A DNA stretch of 64,000 nt from Oscillospiraceae bacterium (GTDB lineage Bacteria; Bacillota; Clostridia; Oscillospirales; Ruminococcaceae), in contig JAFWEV010000025.1 of NCBI GenBank assembly GCA_017512745.1, forward strand, positions 62,001-126,000, given 5' to 3'. Both the position numbers and the translations under genes were made by a program. The notes beneath the pieces were generated by a model. It made no database searches and had not been told where the DNA came from. It was given only the letters and a program-made list of their open reading frames with translations. Shown here piece by piece: positions 16,072-25,175 of the stretch. Positions within the stretch are counted from its first letter, which is position 1, and the number at the start of each line of letters is the position of its first letter.

Positions 16072-17862
16072 ATGGATGCTCCTGAAATGCAAGTCATTTC
16101 CGGCAAGATCGTAAAAGTCGCCGGTCCGCTGATAGTGGCCTCCGGTCTCAAAAACAGCAAACTTTACGATGTTGTCCGAGTCAGTGAGAACAAACTGATA
16201 GGAGAGATCATCGAACTGCGCGGTGATATCGCTTCTATACAGGTTTATGAAGATACGGCAGGACTCGGACCCGGAGAACCGGTTTTTGTAACCGATGAGC
16301 CTCTTTCCGTTGAACTCGGACCCGGCCTCATCGGAGGTATTTACGACGGTATCCAGCGTCCCCTCACAGCCATAAGGGACATCGTCGGGGACAGGATCAC
16401 CAGAGGTGTCGAAGTTCCGAAAATATCAAGAGATCTCAAGTGGACATTCGTTCCTTCCGTGGAAGAAGGCGCCGAAGTGTCGGGAGGAGATATTCTGGGT
16501 CACGTCCAGGAAACCGACGCCGTAGATCACAAGATCATGGTTCCTCCCGGAGTCAAGGGAAAGGTCTCATGGATCTATTCCGGCGAGTGCACCGTGACGG
16601 AAACAATAGCAAGGATCGCCACAGATGCCGGATATGAACACGAACTGTCAATGCTTCAGAAATGGCCTGTCCGTGTTCCCAGACCTTATGTGGAAAAAAT
16701 CGCTCCGACTGACCCGATGATCACCGGTCAGCGCGTTATCGATACACTGTTTCCCATCGCCAAGGGTGGTGTAGCTGCTATTCCGGGTCCTTTCGGATCA
16801 GGCAAGACAGTCGTTCAGCATCAGTTGGCAAAGTGGGCTGATGCAGACATCATCGTATATATCGGCTGCGGTGAGCGCGGAAACGAGATGACGGACGTTC
16901 TCAATGAATTCCCGGAACTGAAAGATCCGAGAACAGGATCGGCTCTCATGAACAGAACCGTCCTTATCGCAAACACATCCGATATGCCGGTTGCCGCACG
17001 TGAAGCATCCATCTATACGGGAATCACTATCGCCGAGTATTTCAGGGATATGGGATACAAAGTCGCCATCATGGCTGACTCCACCTCCAGATGGGCCGAA
17101 GCCCTCCGTGAAATGTCCGGACGTCTGGAAGAGATGCCGGGTGATGAAGGATATCCCGCTTACCTCTCATCCCGTCTTGCAGCCTTCTATGAAAGAGCCG
17201 GTGTTGTCAGCTGCCTCTCAGAGCACCAGCCGAGAGAAGGTGCCATTACGGCTATCGGTGCTGTTTCACCTCCGGGCGGCGACACATCCGAGCCTGTCTC
17301 CCAGGCGACCCTAAGGATCGTAAAAGTTTTCTGGGGCCTCTCTTCCGCTCTTGCATATCAGAGACACTTCCCGGCCATTGACTGGCTGACAAGTTATTCC
17401 CTGTATAAAGATTCCGTCGGGCAGTGGTTCGATGAGAATATCGGAGATAACTGGAGCGCCATGGTCACAAAAGCGATGGCCATACTTCAGGAAGAAGCAG
17501 AGCTCAATGAGATCGTCCGACTGGTCGGTGTCGATGCTCTGGGATATGATGACAGACTGAAACTGGAAGTCGCGAGATCCATAAGAGAAGACTATCTCCA
17601 TCAGATAGCTTTCGACTCGGTGGATACTTACACCTCTCCTTCTAAACAGTACTCAATGCTTAGCGTTATCCTCTCCTGGTACCAGCAGTCGCTTGACGCG
17701 CTGCACAATGGTGCAGATTTCCAGGATATTCTCAAAATGCCGGTCATCGAGCAGATCGGACGTATGAAGGGTATTCCGGAAAATGAATTCAAGGACAGGA
17801 TCGAAAAGATAGAGGCTGAACTCAAACGCGAAGTTTCCGATCTGACCAAGGAGGATGCCTGA
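16072..17862 (+). CDS. ntpA: V-type ATP synthase catalytic subunit A
   Basis: A 596-residue catalytic subunit of full length. The P-loop [17 protein letters not shown] is present, followed by the [11 protein letters not shown] motif, and the non-homologous bulge region specific to V/A-type A subunits lies before the P-loop. It binds and hydrolyses or makes ATP in the A3B3 head in the cytoplasm. The stop overlaps the ntpB start by one base (TGATG). No defect is visible. Confidence 0.98.
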   Translation: MDAPEMQVISGKIVKVAGPLIVASGLKNSKLYDVVRVSENKLIGEIIELRGDIASIQVYEDTAGLGPGEPVFVTDEPLSVELGPGLIGGIYDGIQRPLTAIRDIVGDRITRGVEVPKISRDLKWTFVPSVEEGAEVSGGDILGHVQETDAVDHKIMVPPGVKGKVSWIYSGECTVTETIARIATDAGYEHELSMLQKWPVRVPRPYVEKIAPTDPMITGQRVIDTLFPIAKGGVAAIPGPFGSGKTVVQHQLAKWADADIIVYIGCGERGNEMTDVLNEFPELKDPRTGSALMNRTVLIANTSDMPVAAREASIYTGITIAEYFRDMGYKVAIMADSTSRWAEALREMSGRLEEMPGDEGYPAYLSSRLAAFYERAGVVSCLSEHQPREGAITAIGAVSPPGGDTSEPVSQATLRIVKVFWGLSSALAYQRHFPAIDWLTSYSLYKDSVGQWFDENIGDNWSAMVTKAMAILQEEAELNEIVRLVGVDALGYDDRLKLEVARSIREDYLHQIAFDSVDTYTSPSKQYSMLSVILSWYQQSLDALHNGADFQDILKMPVIEQIGRMKGIPENEFKDRIEKIEAELKREVSDLTKEDA

Positions 17863-19238
17863 TGCGTAAAGAATATAAGACAATTAAAGAAGTAGTCGGA
17901 CCCCTTATGCTGGTAGACAGTGTTGAGGGCGTCAAATATGACGAACTTGTGGAGATCGAGCAGGCCAACGGCGAGATCAGGCACGGCAAAGTCCTTGAAG
18001 TAAACCGCGACAGGGCTCTTGTTCAGCTCTTCGAAAGTTCGCAGGGTCTCAAGCTGACCACCGCAAAGGCAAAATTCCTCGGTCACGGCACACAGCTTAA
18101 CGTCAGTCGTGATATGCTCGGAAGAGTCTTCGACGGAATGGGCAATCCTATTGACGGCGGAGCCGCTATCATTCCGGAAAAAACACTCGATATCAACGGT
18201 GCTCCCATAAATCCTGCGGCACGTGACTATCCCGCGGAATTCATCCAGACAGGTATCTCGGCAATCGATGCTTTGAATACGCTGGTCAGAGGGCAGAAGC
18301 TTCCGGTGTTCTCCGGTTCCGGTCTGCCTCATGCTCAGCTCGCAGCTCAGATAGCCCGTCAGGCAACTGTTCTCGGAACGAGAGAGCCGTTCGCCGTTGT
18401 GTTTGCCGCAATGGGCATCACTTTTGAGGAAGCAAACTACTTCATTTCCGACTTCAGAAGAACAGGCGCGATCGAGCGTGCCGTCATGTTCATGAACCTC
18501 GCCAACGACCCTGCCGTTGAGAGAATCGCAACTCCGCGTATGGCTATCACATGCGCAGAGTACCTTGCATATGATCTTGGAATGCATGTTCTCGTAATCC
18601 TTACGGATATCACGAACTATGCCGAGGCTCTCCGCGAAGTCTCCGCGGCAAGAAAAGAGATTCCGGGACGACGCGGGTATCCGGGTTATCTGTATACCGA
18701 CCTTGCTAGCCTCTATGAACGCGCAGGAAGAATCAAAGGCAATCCTGGCTCTATCACACAGATCCCGATCCTCACAATGCCTGAAGATGACAAGACCCAT
18801 CCTATTCCGGACCTTACGGGATATATCACGGAAGGGCAGATAATCCTCTCAAGAGACCTGAACCGCAGAGGTATCACACCTCCTATCGATGTTCTCCCGT
18901 CACTGTCCCGTCTTAAAGACAAGGGCACCGGTAAGGGCAAGACCCGTGAAGACCACTCCGATACGATGAACCAGCTGTTCTCCGCATATGCAAGAGGAAA
19001 AGAGGCCAAGGAGCTCGCTGTCATCCTCGGCGAGGCCGCTCTTTCCGATGTGGATAAACTCTATTCCAAATTCGCCACAGAATTTGAAGAGCGCTACGTA
19101 TCTCAGGGCTGGGAGACCAACAGAACCATCGAAGAGACTCTCGATCTCGGATGGGACCTCCTTTCCATTCTTCCGAAATCCGAACTCAAACGTATCCATC
19201 AGGAATATATCGACAAATACTATCCAAACAAGGAGTGA
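17862..19238 (+). CDS. ntpB: V-type ATP synthase subunit B
   Basis: A 458-residue non-catalytic subunit. In place of a P-loop it has [18 protein letters not shown], as expected for B subunits, and it carries the [22 protein letters not shown] and [19 protein letters not shown] regions conserved in the family. It alternates with A in the A3B3 head and supplies the arginine finger. It is translationally coupled to ntpA and followed ten bases later by ntpD. Confidence 0.98.
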   Translation: MRKEYKTIKEVVGPLMLVDSVEGVKYDELVEIEQANGEIRHGKVLEVNRDRALVQLFESSQGLKLTTAKAKFLGHGTQLNVSRDMLGRVFDGMGNPIDGGAAIIPEKTLDINGAPINPAARDYPAEFIQTGISAIDALNTLVRGQKLPVFSGSGLPHAQLAAQIARQATVLGTREPFAVVFAAMGITFEEANYFISDFRRTGAIERAVMFMNLANDPAVERIATPRMAITCAEYLAYDLGMHVLVILTDITNYAEALREVSAARKEIPGRRGYPGYLYTDLASLYERAGRIKGNPGSITQIPILTMPEDDKTHPIPDLTGYITEGQIILSRDLNRRGITPPIDVLPSLSRLKDKGTGKGKTREDHSDTMNQLFSAYARGKEAKELAVILGEAALSDVDKLYSKFATEFEERYVSQGWETNRTIEETLDLGWDLLSILPKSELKRIHQEYIDKYYPNKE

Positions 19239-19247
19239 TTTGAGTCA

Positions 19248-19877
19248 ATGGCAAAAGTCAATCCTACCAGAATGGAGCTTACGCGCCTCAAAAAGCGCCG
19301 CGCAACAGCGGTCAGAGGCCACAAGCTCCTGAAGGACAAAAGAGATGAGATGATCAGAAGATTTATTCTTCTTGCTCAGAGAGAACAGAAACTCAGGATC
19401 GAATGCGATAATGGGTTAGCTGAGTGTGCCGTTCGCTTTGCGGACGTCGGAGCATCCATGGGACAGGCTGCCGCCACAGAAGCTCTTATCTATCCCGTTA
19501 ACAGCGCTGCCATCAGCGTTGGTGAGCAGAATATCATGAGTGTCCGGGTTCCCACCTTCAAGGTAGTGCAGCAGGCCTCAAAAATCAGTCTCTCCTACTC
19601 CATGGCAACTACCCCTCCCGAGCTGGATGACGCCGTTCTTCAGCTCAGCCGCCTTCTCAATCAACTTATAGAGCTTGCTGAGACACAGAAAGCATGCGAG
19701 ATGCTCTCAGATGAGATAGAGAAGACCAGAAGAAGAGTCAACGCCCTAGAGCATGTCATGATCCCCGAATTGGATCAGCAGATCCGCGAGATCACCATGA
19801 AACTCGATGAGAACGAGCGCGGTACCCTGTCCAGGCTCATGAAAGTCAAAGATATGATCCAGGAGGACGTTGGCTGA
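19248..19877 (+). CDS. ntpD: V-type ATP synthase subunit D
   Basis: A 209-residue central-axle subunit. The N-terminus NPTRMELTRLKKR is the family hallmark, and the protein is a long antiparallel coiled coil with a short middle hairpin, ending in a Lys/Asp-rich helix. It rotates inside A3B3 and contacts subunits F and C. It is the last of the nine ATPase genes; ntpH and ntpJ (the K+ transporter that follows in Enterococcus) are absent and an unrelated repeat protein follows. Confidence 0.96.
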   Translation: MAKVNPTRMELTRLKKRRATAVRGHKLLKDKRDEMIRRFILLAQREQKLRIECDNGLAECAVRFADVGASMGQAAATEALIYPVNSAAISVGEQNIMSVRVPTFKVVQQASKISLSYSMATTPPELDDAVLQLSRLLNQLIELAETQKACEMLSDEIEKTRRRVNALEHVMIPELDQQIREITMKLDENERGTLSRLMKVKDMIQEDVG

Positions 19878-19951
19878 GCACGTCAAACCGTCAAACATTT
19901 TTAATAAATGTGTGATATATTAAACTTACATTTTTGAAGGGAGCAAGCAAT

Positions 19952-20650
19952 ATGGATTATAAAGACATTGAAGATGCAGTCGAAAACACTGTTGAAAAAG
20001 TAGCTGATGCAGTCGAAGACAGCACTGAAAAGGTCGCAGATGTTCTCGATGAACATATCGAAGTAGCAGAAGACGTAGCAGAAGACGTAGCGGATGCTCT
20101 TGAGGATTTCGTTGAAGAGGCAATACCTACTGTGGAGCCGGAGAAACCGTCATTTGTTGACGATGTTGCGGATACCATTGAAGAGGGAGCTTCCAAAACA
20201 AAAGAATTTGTCAGCAATGCTTATGACAAGGCAAAGGATTATTCCGGCATTGCATATGAAAAGGGCAAAGCTTTCGTGGGCACTGTCGCTGAAAAGGGCA
20301 AGGGATATGCTTCGACCGCTGCTACATTTATCGGTGATGCGGTTCGCGATCTCAGAGACGCAACAAAAATGAGCGTTGCAAGAACAAATGAGAAATCTGC
20401 TCTCAAGCGCAGTTATGAAGACCTCGGAAAACTCTATTACGAGGTAATGGCTGACAAGGCTGAGGGAGAATTCCTCGTATGCTGCAATAATATCAAAGCT
20501 TCTCTCGATAAGATCGCCGATCTCACAGCTCAGATCGAAGCTATCCGCTCCAAGACAAATGTCCAGGTCGTGGATGCAACAGATGCTACTGAGGAACTCG
20601 ATGAGATCCAGGCTGTCGTTGAAGGCAAGTCAGAAGACACCGAAGAATAA
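19952..20650 (+). CDS. Unrecognised protein with two blocks of 11-residue amphipathic repeats
   Basis: 232 residues from the ATG at 19952, which follows GAAGGGAGC; an earlier in-frame start at 19934 has no ribosome site. No family is recognised. Residues 10-53 form four 11-residue acidic units (VENTVEKVADA, VEDSTEKVADV, LDEHIEVAEDV, AEDVADALEDF). Residues 79-133 form five more, Lys/Gly/Tyr-rich units (GASKTKEFVSN, AYDKAKDYSGI, AYEKGKAFVGT, VAEKGKGYAST, AATFIGDAVRD). The last 95 residues are a predicted coiled coil with LGKLYYEVM, then an acidic tail. Eleven-residue periodicity is known from LEA, apolipoprotein and synuclein helices that lie on membranes, so lipid binding is inferred. No signal peptide. 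It has its own terminator and follows ntpD by 75 bases. Confidence 0.8.
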   Translation: MDYKDIEDAVENTVEKVADAVEDSTEKVADVLDEHIEVAEDVAEDVADALEDFVEEAIPTVEPEKPSFVDDVADTIEEGASKTKEFVSNAYDKAKDYSGIAYEKGKAFVGTVAEKGKGYASTAATFIGDAVRDLRDATKMSVARTNEKSALKRSYEDLGKLYYEVMADKAEGEFLVCCNNIKASLDKIADLTAQIEAIRSKTNVQVVDATDATEELDEIQAVVEGKSEDTEE

Positions 20651-20671
20651 TCGCAACAAACGTTCCTGGAA

Positions 20672-20700
20672 GGTGCTGATTTTTATCAGCACCTCTTTTC
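20672..20700 (+). terminator. Terminator of the 11-residue-repeat protein gene
   Basis: Stem GGTGCTGAT/ATCAGCACC with a TTTT loop, followed by TCTTTTCTTATTT. Confidence 0.88.
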
Positions 20701-20706
20701 TTATTT

Positions 20707-20739
20707 AAAAAAGGAGACCATCCTTTCAGATGGTCTCCT
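20707..20739. terminator. Bidirectional terminator between convergent genes
   Basis: Stem GGAGACCATC/GATGGTCTCC with a six-base loop, flanked by six A on the left and four T on the right. It can end the GH25 transcript on the - strand and back up the terminator on the + strand. Confidence 0.88.
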
Positions 20740-20762
20740 TTTGTCATATACCGTTCGCAAGA

Positions 20763-23321
20763 TTACCACACGTAACTGTAGTTCATATCAACTCCGCCGG
20801 AAACTCCGTCAACCGTTCCGACCGAAGTATACTGCCACATATTGTATCTGCCTGCATAGCTGGACTTTGTTCCGCCTGTATAGTGAGCAAGCCAGATATA
20901 ATAATTGGAGAACTCAGACGGATAGACCTTGTATTCCAGGTAATATTTGTTTGCGTATACCATTGCGCTGTATCCGCTGGATCGGCATGTATCACAGAAC
21001 GCCACGCAGATCTTTGTGAGATCAGATCTTGAAAGTGAATTCGTTCTGGCATTAGGTGCAGCATACTCCACATCGATGACTATCGGAAGCTCTATGGAAT
21101 ATCCTGAAGATCTGACAAGACTTATACATGCACTGGCTTCCTCTACTGCCTCGGCAGTGTTTATTGCCTGTGAGAAGAAATATACACCGACCTTGAGTCC
21201 TGCAGCTTTTGCTCCGGCAATATTAGCCCGGAACATATCATCCTCAACGATCTTTCCTGAACCGTATCCTCTGAATCCGCATCTGATGATTACGAAGCTG
21301 ACTCCCGAGGCCTTTACCCTCGCCCAGTCGATCGAATTCTGCCACGTGGATACATCGATTCCGATCGTGGCTGTCGCGTTCTTCTGAAGCGCTCCGTCGT
21401 TATCGAAGTAATATGTGATGCCGTCAATGATCTGCTGACCGGTAACCTTATTTCCGTTCTGGTCGTAGTAGTACGTTTTACCATCCTGGTCATGCCAGCC
21501 GCGATACTCCGTTACTTTTTCCGTGGTTTTGATCTCGATAGCTTCGATCTCGTAATCCTTTGTATAATTCGCAAGGTCTCCGAATGATTCCGGATAGTCG
21601 TTTCCGCCAAGTCCTACGGAACCTTCCTGCGGCTGCTCTTCGCTGCTGGCAGGCGGCTCTTCCGAGATCGGTTCAGAACTGACAGGAGGCTCGCTGCTTA
21701 CGGGCTCTTCAGAACTTGCAGGCGTCTCCGAGCTTGCAGGTGTCTCCGAACTCGCAGGGGTCTCCGAGCTCGCAGGAGTTTCCGAGCTCGCAGGAGTTTC
21801 CGAGCTTGCAGGAGTTTCCGAACTCGCAGGTGTCTCTGAACTCACAGGCGGCTCAGGAGGAGTGCTGCTCTCCTCGATCTTTTCAAAATTGGCGAGAACC
21901 GTAACCGATGTAGCCGGCATAGAGAAGTTCAGGGCAGGATCCGTATGGCTGCCGCTCAGAGATCCCTCTACTATGGTCCATGCGCTGAACCTATATCCGC
22001 TGTTTGCCTCAGCCGTGATAGTGATCGGAGTTCCTTCTTTAACTTTATCGCCCGAATTGAGAGATCCTGTTACAGCGGCGATCTTACCGCCCTCTCCTGC
22101 TGACCACTTGAACACATATCCGTCAGTCGTCGGCGCAGGGGCTTCCTTATATACACGGTAATAACCGGTCATATATCCATCGGCATCTATTTCAGGAACA
22201 TAGTCGGATACCGTGCCGTCTCTCTTGAGAAGTCTGCCGTTGCTGTCGACCCTGCATTTGTACTTCACGGTCGTCACCGGCTTTTCAACCTCTTTGACCT
22301 CATTATCGACATGAGGTGTGGTATCCGTAACTTCAGACACCCCGGGATCCGCTCCGGCTCCTGTATTGCCGCCGTAGTTCGGGTCATCCTGTGATGCGAC
22401 GATCTGTGATGAGTCAACGATCTTCTCATTGATGTTTGCGATCATCTGTCTTGCAACTTTCGGAAGGACGTCCACCTCGATGTTTTCGGCACTGTATCCG
22501 GCGATCTCAACGAGCTCGACCGTATATTTGCCCTCGGCAATGCCGTCAATATACATTGATCCGTCCATGTCGTCATCGGTATAATACTGAATCTCATCAT
22601 CAGGAGAAGTAACGGCAAATTCAAAGGCAATTCCCGTGATCCTGTCGCCGTTCTCATCCTCTACCCTGATGCTCATATCCTCCTCAACAGAGGTTCCGAC
22701 CATTGTTACATTTCGTTCGCTGGTGAGCACAGGAACATCTGCCCGAGTCTCGGCGATCTCCATCTTGTGATAAGCGGTAAGATCTGCAAGGAATGAAGTT
22801 GCATTGAGCGTTGGATCTGCCGTGCTTGCTCTCACGACTCCGCCGTAATAGAAGACCGCACTCGTGCACATCAGAAGAAGAATACAGGCAGCTATGGGCT
22901 TTCTCCAGTCAACTCCGCCGTCTTTGCCGGTCAGTTTGGCAAGCCAGCCTGATTTTGCCGCTGCCTTCTTTGCCTTTTTATCTTTCTTTCCGCTTGCATG
23001 AAAGACGGTTGCTGCGCTCTCAACAGTTTTTTCTTCAGAGCTGTCCGAATCGGGCGATACCTCTTCCATGATCTCCGGGACACTCCCGGATGTCTCTGCA
23101 ATTTCTTCTATGCCTGCGGCGCTGGCAAAGACAGCCTCCGCACTCTCAAGTTCTCCTGTCGGGAACATGTCGGCCGAAGCATTCTCGCTGTTCTCTATGT
23201 TTGTGAACTGGAAAGTTTCCCCGTTTGCAGGAGAATCCAACGTTTCCGCTGAGTTACCGTTTTCATCCGCATCAAACAGAAGAGTTGAAAAATCTTTCTC
23301 TAATTCATTATTCCTATCCAT
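20763..23321 (-). CDS. Membrane-anchored modular GH25 lysozyme-like hydrolase
   Basis: 852 residues from the ATG at 23321 (GGAGGG seven bases upstream). Modules in order: acidic N-terminal region without a signal peptide, then Lys-rich (to about 141); one membrane segment (about 143-161); a SpaA/prealbumin-like domain (about 217-294); a Gly/InlB-repeat-like domain (about 397-480, GYRFSAWTIVEG); seven SSETPA repeats plus a Ser/Pro/Glu linker (about 494-570); a choline-binding-type cell-wall repeat pair (GKTYYYDQNGNKVTG, GITYYFDNDGAL, about 604-644); and a GH25 barrel to the end. GH25 catalytic acids are visible in IGIDVSTWQ and VIDVEYA. It should cleave N-acetylmuramoyl bonds of peptidoglycan while tethered by its N-terminus (type II topology). 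Confidence 0.92.
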   Translation of the reverse strand: MDRNNELEKDFSTLLFDADENGNSAETLDSPANGETFQFTNIENSENASADMFPTGELESAEAVFASAAGIEEIAETSGSVPEIMEEVSPDSDSSEEKTVESAATVFHASGKKDKKAKKAAAKSGWLAKLTGKDGGVDWRKPIAACILLLMCTSAVFYYGGVVRASTADPTLNATSFLADLTAYHKMEIAETRADVPVLTSERNVTMVGTSVEEDMSIRVEDENGDRITGIAFEFAVTSPDDEIQYYTDDDMDGSMYIDGIAEGKYTVELVEIAGYSAENIEVDVLPKVARQMIANINEKIVDSSQIVASQDDPNYGGNTGAGADPGVSEVTDTTPHVDNEVKEVEKPVTTVKYKCRVDSNGRLLKRDGTVSDYVPEIDADGYMTGYYRVYKEAPAPTTDGYVFKWSAGEGGKIAAVTGSLNSGDKVKEGTPITITAEANSGYRFSAWTIVEGSLSGSHTDPALNFSMPATSVTVLANFEKIEESSTPPEPPVSSETPASSETPASSETPASSETPASSETPASSETPASSETPASSEEPVSSEPPVSSEPISEEPPASSEEQPQEGSVGLGGNDYPESFGDLANYTKDYEIEAIEIKTTEKVTEYRGWHDQDGKTYYYDQNGNKVTGQQIIDGITYYFDNDGALQKNATATIGIDVSTWQNSIDWARVKASGVSFVIIRCGFRGYGSGKIVEDDMFRANIAGAKAAGLKVGVYFFSQAINTAEAVEEASACISLVRSSGYSIELPIVIDVEYAAPNARTNSLSRSDLTKICVAFCDTCRSSGYSAMVYANKYYLEYKVYPSEFSNYYIWLAHYTGGTKSSYAGRYNMWQYTSVGTVDGVSGGVDMNYSYVW
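21715..21840 (-). repeat. Seven tandem 18-bp repeats encoding SSETPA
   Basis: Seven consecutive 18-bp units of the type CTYGCAGGNGTYTCYGAR, starting at 21715, 21733, 21751, 21769, 21787, 21805 and 21823. Units 4 and 5 are identical; the next unit to the right is degenerate. They form a flexible linker in the GH25 protein, and copy number could vary by slippage. Confidence 0.95.
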
Positions 23322-23434
23322 CAACTATCCCTCCGGACCCTTGCGGTCCAAAAAGTATTGAATAATGCTGATTCTATTAAGAATATCTGTTCCAAAGGTA
23401 ACCTAAACACGCCTCTGATGTCACAGATTAAGTA

Positions 23435-23463
23435 ATTATAATATATATACATTTAATTGTCTA
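23435..23463 (-). promoter_or_regulatory. Predicted promoter of the GH25 gene
   Basis: On the - strand TAGACA and a perfect TATAAT are separated by 17 bases, about 115 bases before the ATG, giving a leader of roughly 105 bases with no recognised riboswitch. Confidence 0.65.
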
Positions 23464-23503
23464 CAGATTTCGACCAGAAGTGTAAAGGTTTTTTCATTTA
23501 CAA

Positions 23504-24148
23504 TCAACCCTCTATGGATGGATATGCCCATATAAATACCATCGTGGGCTGTTCATTTTTCATTTCCGCAGTGTATTCCTCCTGCGTATTATATCTCCTG
23601 TCGTCCATAACTACATGCCATTCTCTTGGGGATGCGGTAGACCACTCTCCATCTTTGGTCTCGTATCTGATATCGATCACTGAGAGATATTTCCGGGTAT
23701 ATTCCGCAAACTGGGAGGTTCCGAATCTGTCTCTGGAATTGTCGACTGCAAGATAGTATTCATCATTCGTTTTGCTGTACTCAAGATAATTGACAATAGG
23801 GTCTCCCTCGATAGTGAGTGTGACAATTATGACTGAAGCATTCTCCCCTTTCTCCACTTCTTCAAGAAACGCTGTCCACTTTCCCCAGTTTCCTACCGTG
23901 TCCAGAGATGCTGTGATGACATCATCTGACTTCAGATCCTCTTCTGTCATAGATTTAAGCTTCTCCTCTATCTCCTCACGACTTGGAGGTTGTATCTCCC
24001 CCGACTCTTCTTCGGAAGATTCGGTGTTGCTGATACTCTCAGAAACGCTCTCTGTCGAAGGATCTGTCGCTGAGGTGTTCGTTTTTCTGTCTGCGCAACC
24101 GCATAGCAATAGAACAACGCACACAAATACCGGTATCCATTTCTTCAT
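23504..24148 (-). CDS. Lipoprotein with DUF4362-like domain
   Basis: A 214-residue lipoprotein. The signal peptide ends in the lipobox LLCGC with Cys18, followed by a Ser/Thr/Glu linker (about 20-55). The rest, with DVITASLDTVGNWGKWTAFLEEVEKGE, TLTIEGDPIVNYL and VDNSRDRFG, matches the layout of DUF4362 lipoproteins of Firmicutes, whose function is unknown. It would be anchored outside the cell membrane. It is transcribed away from parAB and lies upstream of the GH25 gene on the same strand, but that gene has its own promoter, so an operon is doubtful. Confidence 0.82.
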   Translation of the reverse strand: MKKWIPVFVCVVLLLCGCADRKTNTSATDPSTESVSESISNTESSEEESGEIQPPSREEIEEKLKSMTEEDLKSDDVITASLDTVGNWGKWTAFLEEVEKGENASVIIVTLTIEGDPIVNYLEYSKTNDEYYLAVDNSRDRFGTSQFAEYTRKYLSVIDIRYETKDGEWSTASPREWHVVMDDRRYNTQEEYTAEMKNEQPTMVFIWAYPSIEG

Positions 24149-24287
24149 AATGATGTTCTCCTTCGTTGATCTCTGTAATCAGTTAACGTAATCATGGTGT
24201 TATTCTCTCATTTTCTCTTTTCGATTCATCTATGTTTACTTTTCATGCCTCAGATTCTATAATTAATAGGCTATTTGGTCTCAGAAA

Positions 24288-24303
24288 TGTTCCACGTGGA
24301 ACA
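24288..24303. promoter_or_regulatory. parS: parS site 1
   Basis: Perfect 16-bp palindrome TGTTCCACGTGGAACA, part of a longer palindrome that includes flanking AA/TT. It matches the parS consensus bound by ParB/Spo0J, apart from the symmetric GG variant in the right arm. ParB spreads from such sites and loads SMC near the origin. Confidence 0.93.
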
Positions 24304-24325
24304 TTTACGGGAACACAGAACACAA

Positions 24326-24341
24326 TGTTCCACGTGGAACA
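24326..24341. promoter_or_regulatory. parS: parS site 2
   Basis: A second identical TGTTCCACGTGGAACA, 38 bases from the first (centre to centre) and ending 18 bases before the parA start, so ParB bound here would sit on the parAB translation start and probably its promoter. Confidence 0.93.
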
Positions 24342-24359
24342 TCTGAAAGAGGTACCCCT

Positions 24360-25163
24360 TTGGGAAAGATTATTTCGGTTACTAACCAAAAAGGCGGTGT
24401 AGGAAAAACCACCACTGCTGTCAATCTTGCTGCTGCGCTTGGTGCCAAGGGCAAAAACGTTCTCCTCGTGGACATCGACCCGCAGGGAAACGCGACCAGC
24501 GGTGTAGGCATCAATAAGAGACTTATAAGGAATTCCTCGTATACTCTGCTCATGGGAAGAAGCGGCATCGACGATACCATCTTGGCGACAAAGTATTCCG
24601 GTCTCTCCATAATACCTGCAGATATTAATCTGGCGGGTGCAGAACTTGAGCTGGTCTCTCTTGATAACCGCGAATATCGTCTCAGAACAGCTATAGTAGA
24701 GAAAAGAGATTATTATGACTTTATCATCATCGACTGCCCGCCATCTCTCGGTCTTCTGACTGTAAACGGGCTTTCAGCATGTGATACGATAATAATACCG
24801 ATACAGAGCGAGTATTACGCTCTTGAAGGCCTTGCTCAGCTGCTGACGACAGTAAGACAGATAAAGCGTCTTTACAATCCGACCATTGAGATCGAAGGCG
24901 TTCTTCTTACCATGTTCGATTCAAGGCTGAATCTGACCATGCAGGTCATGGCGGAGGTCAAGAAGTATTTCCCGCAGAAAGTTTATTCGACTGCGATTCC
25001 CAGAAATATACGGTTGTCCGAAGCTCCCAGTCATGGCAAGCCTATAAAGTATTACGATCCGTCATCCCGTGGAGCAGTATCCTACGATATGCTTGCGGAT
25101 GAAGTAATCGCGAAGAACAGTCCTCAGGTACCTTCTGTACCCGAAGCGGCTGAAAACACATAA
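24360..25163 (+). CDS. parA: Chromosome partitioning ATPase ParA/Soj
   Basis: A 267-residue ParA/MinD-type ATPase. The deviant Walker A KGGVGKTTT with the signature Lys lies at residues 11-19 and the DIDPQGN and IIDCPPSLG motifs follow, so it is a chromosomal Soj. It starts with TTG at 24360, preceded by AGAGG; no better start exists before the conserved MGKIISVTNQKGG. ParA-ATP dimers on the nucleoid are stimulated by ParB to segregate origins, and Soj also acts on DnaA. The gene is 12 bases before parB, and two parS sites lie just upstream. Confidence 0.97.
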   Translation: MGKIISVTNQKGGVGKTTTAVNLAAALGAKGKNVLLVDIDPQGNATSGVGINKRLIRNSSYTLLMGRSGIDDTILATKYSGLSIIPADINLAGAELELVSLDNREYRLRTAIVEKRDYYDFIIIDCPPSLGLLTVNGLSACDTIIIPIQSEYYALEGLAQLLTTVRQIKRLYNPTIEIEGVLLTMFDSRLNLTMQVMAEVKKYFPQKVYSTAIPRNIRLSEAPSHGKPIKYYDPSSRGAVSYDMLADEVIAKNSPQVPSVPEAAENT

Positions 25164-25175
25164 GGAGGACTGTGA

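Noticed and set aside
17628-18800. 390-codon - strand frame across ntpA/ntpB
   Set aside because: Antisense to two full-length conserved ATPase genes.
21715-21840. CRISPR-like appearance of the 18-bp array
   Set aside because: Units are directly tandem, without spacers, and stay in frame inside the GH25 gene.
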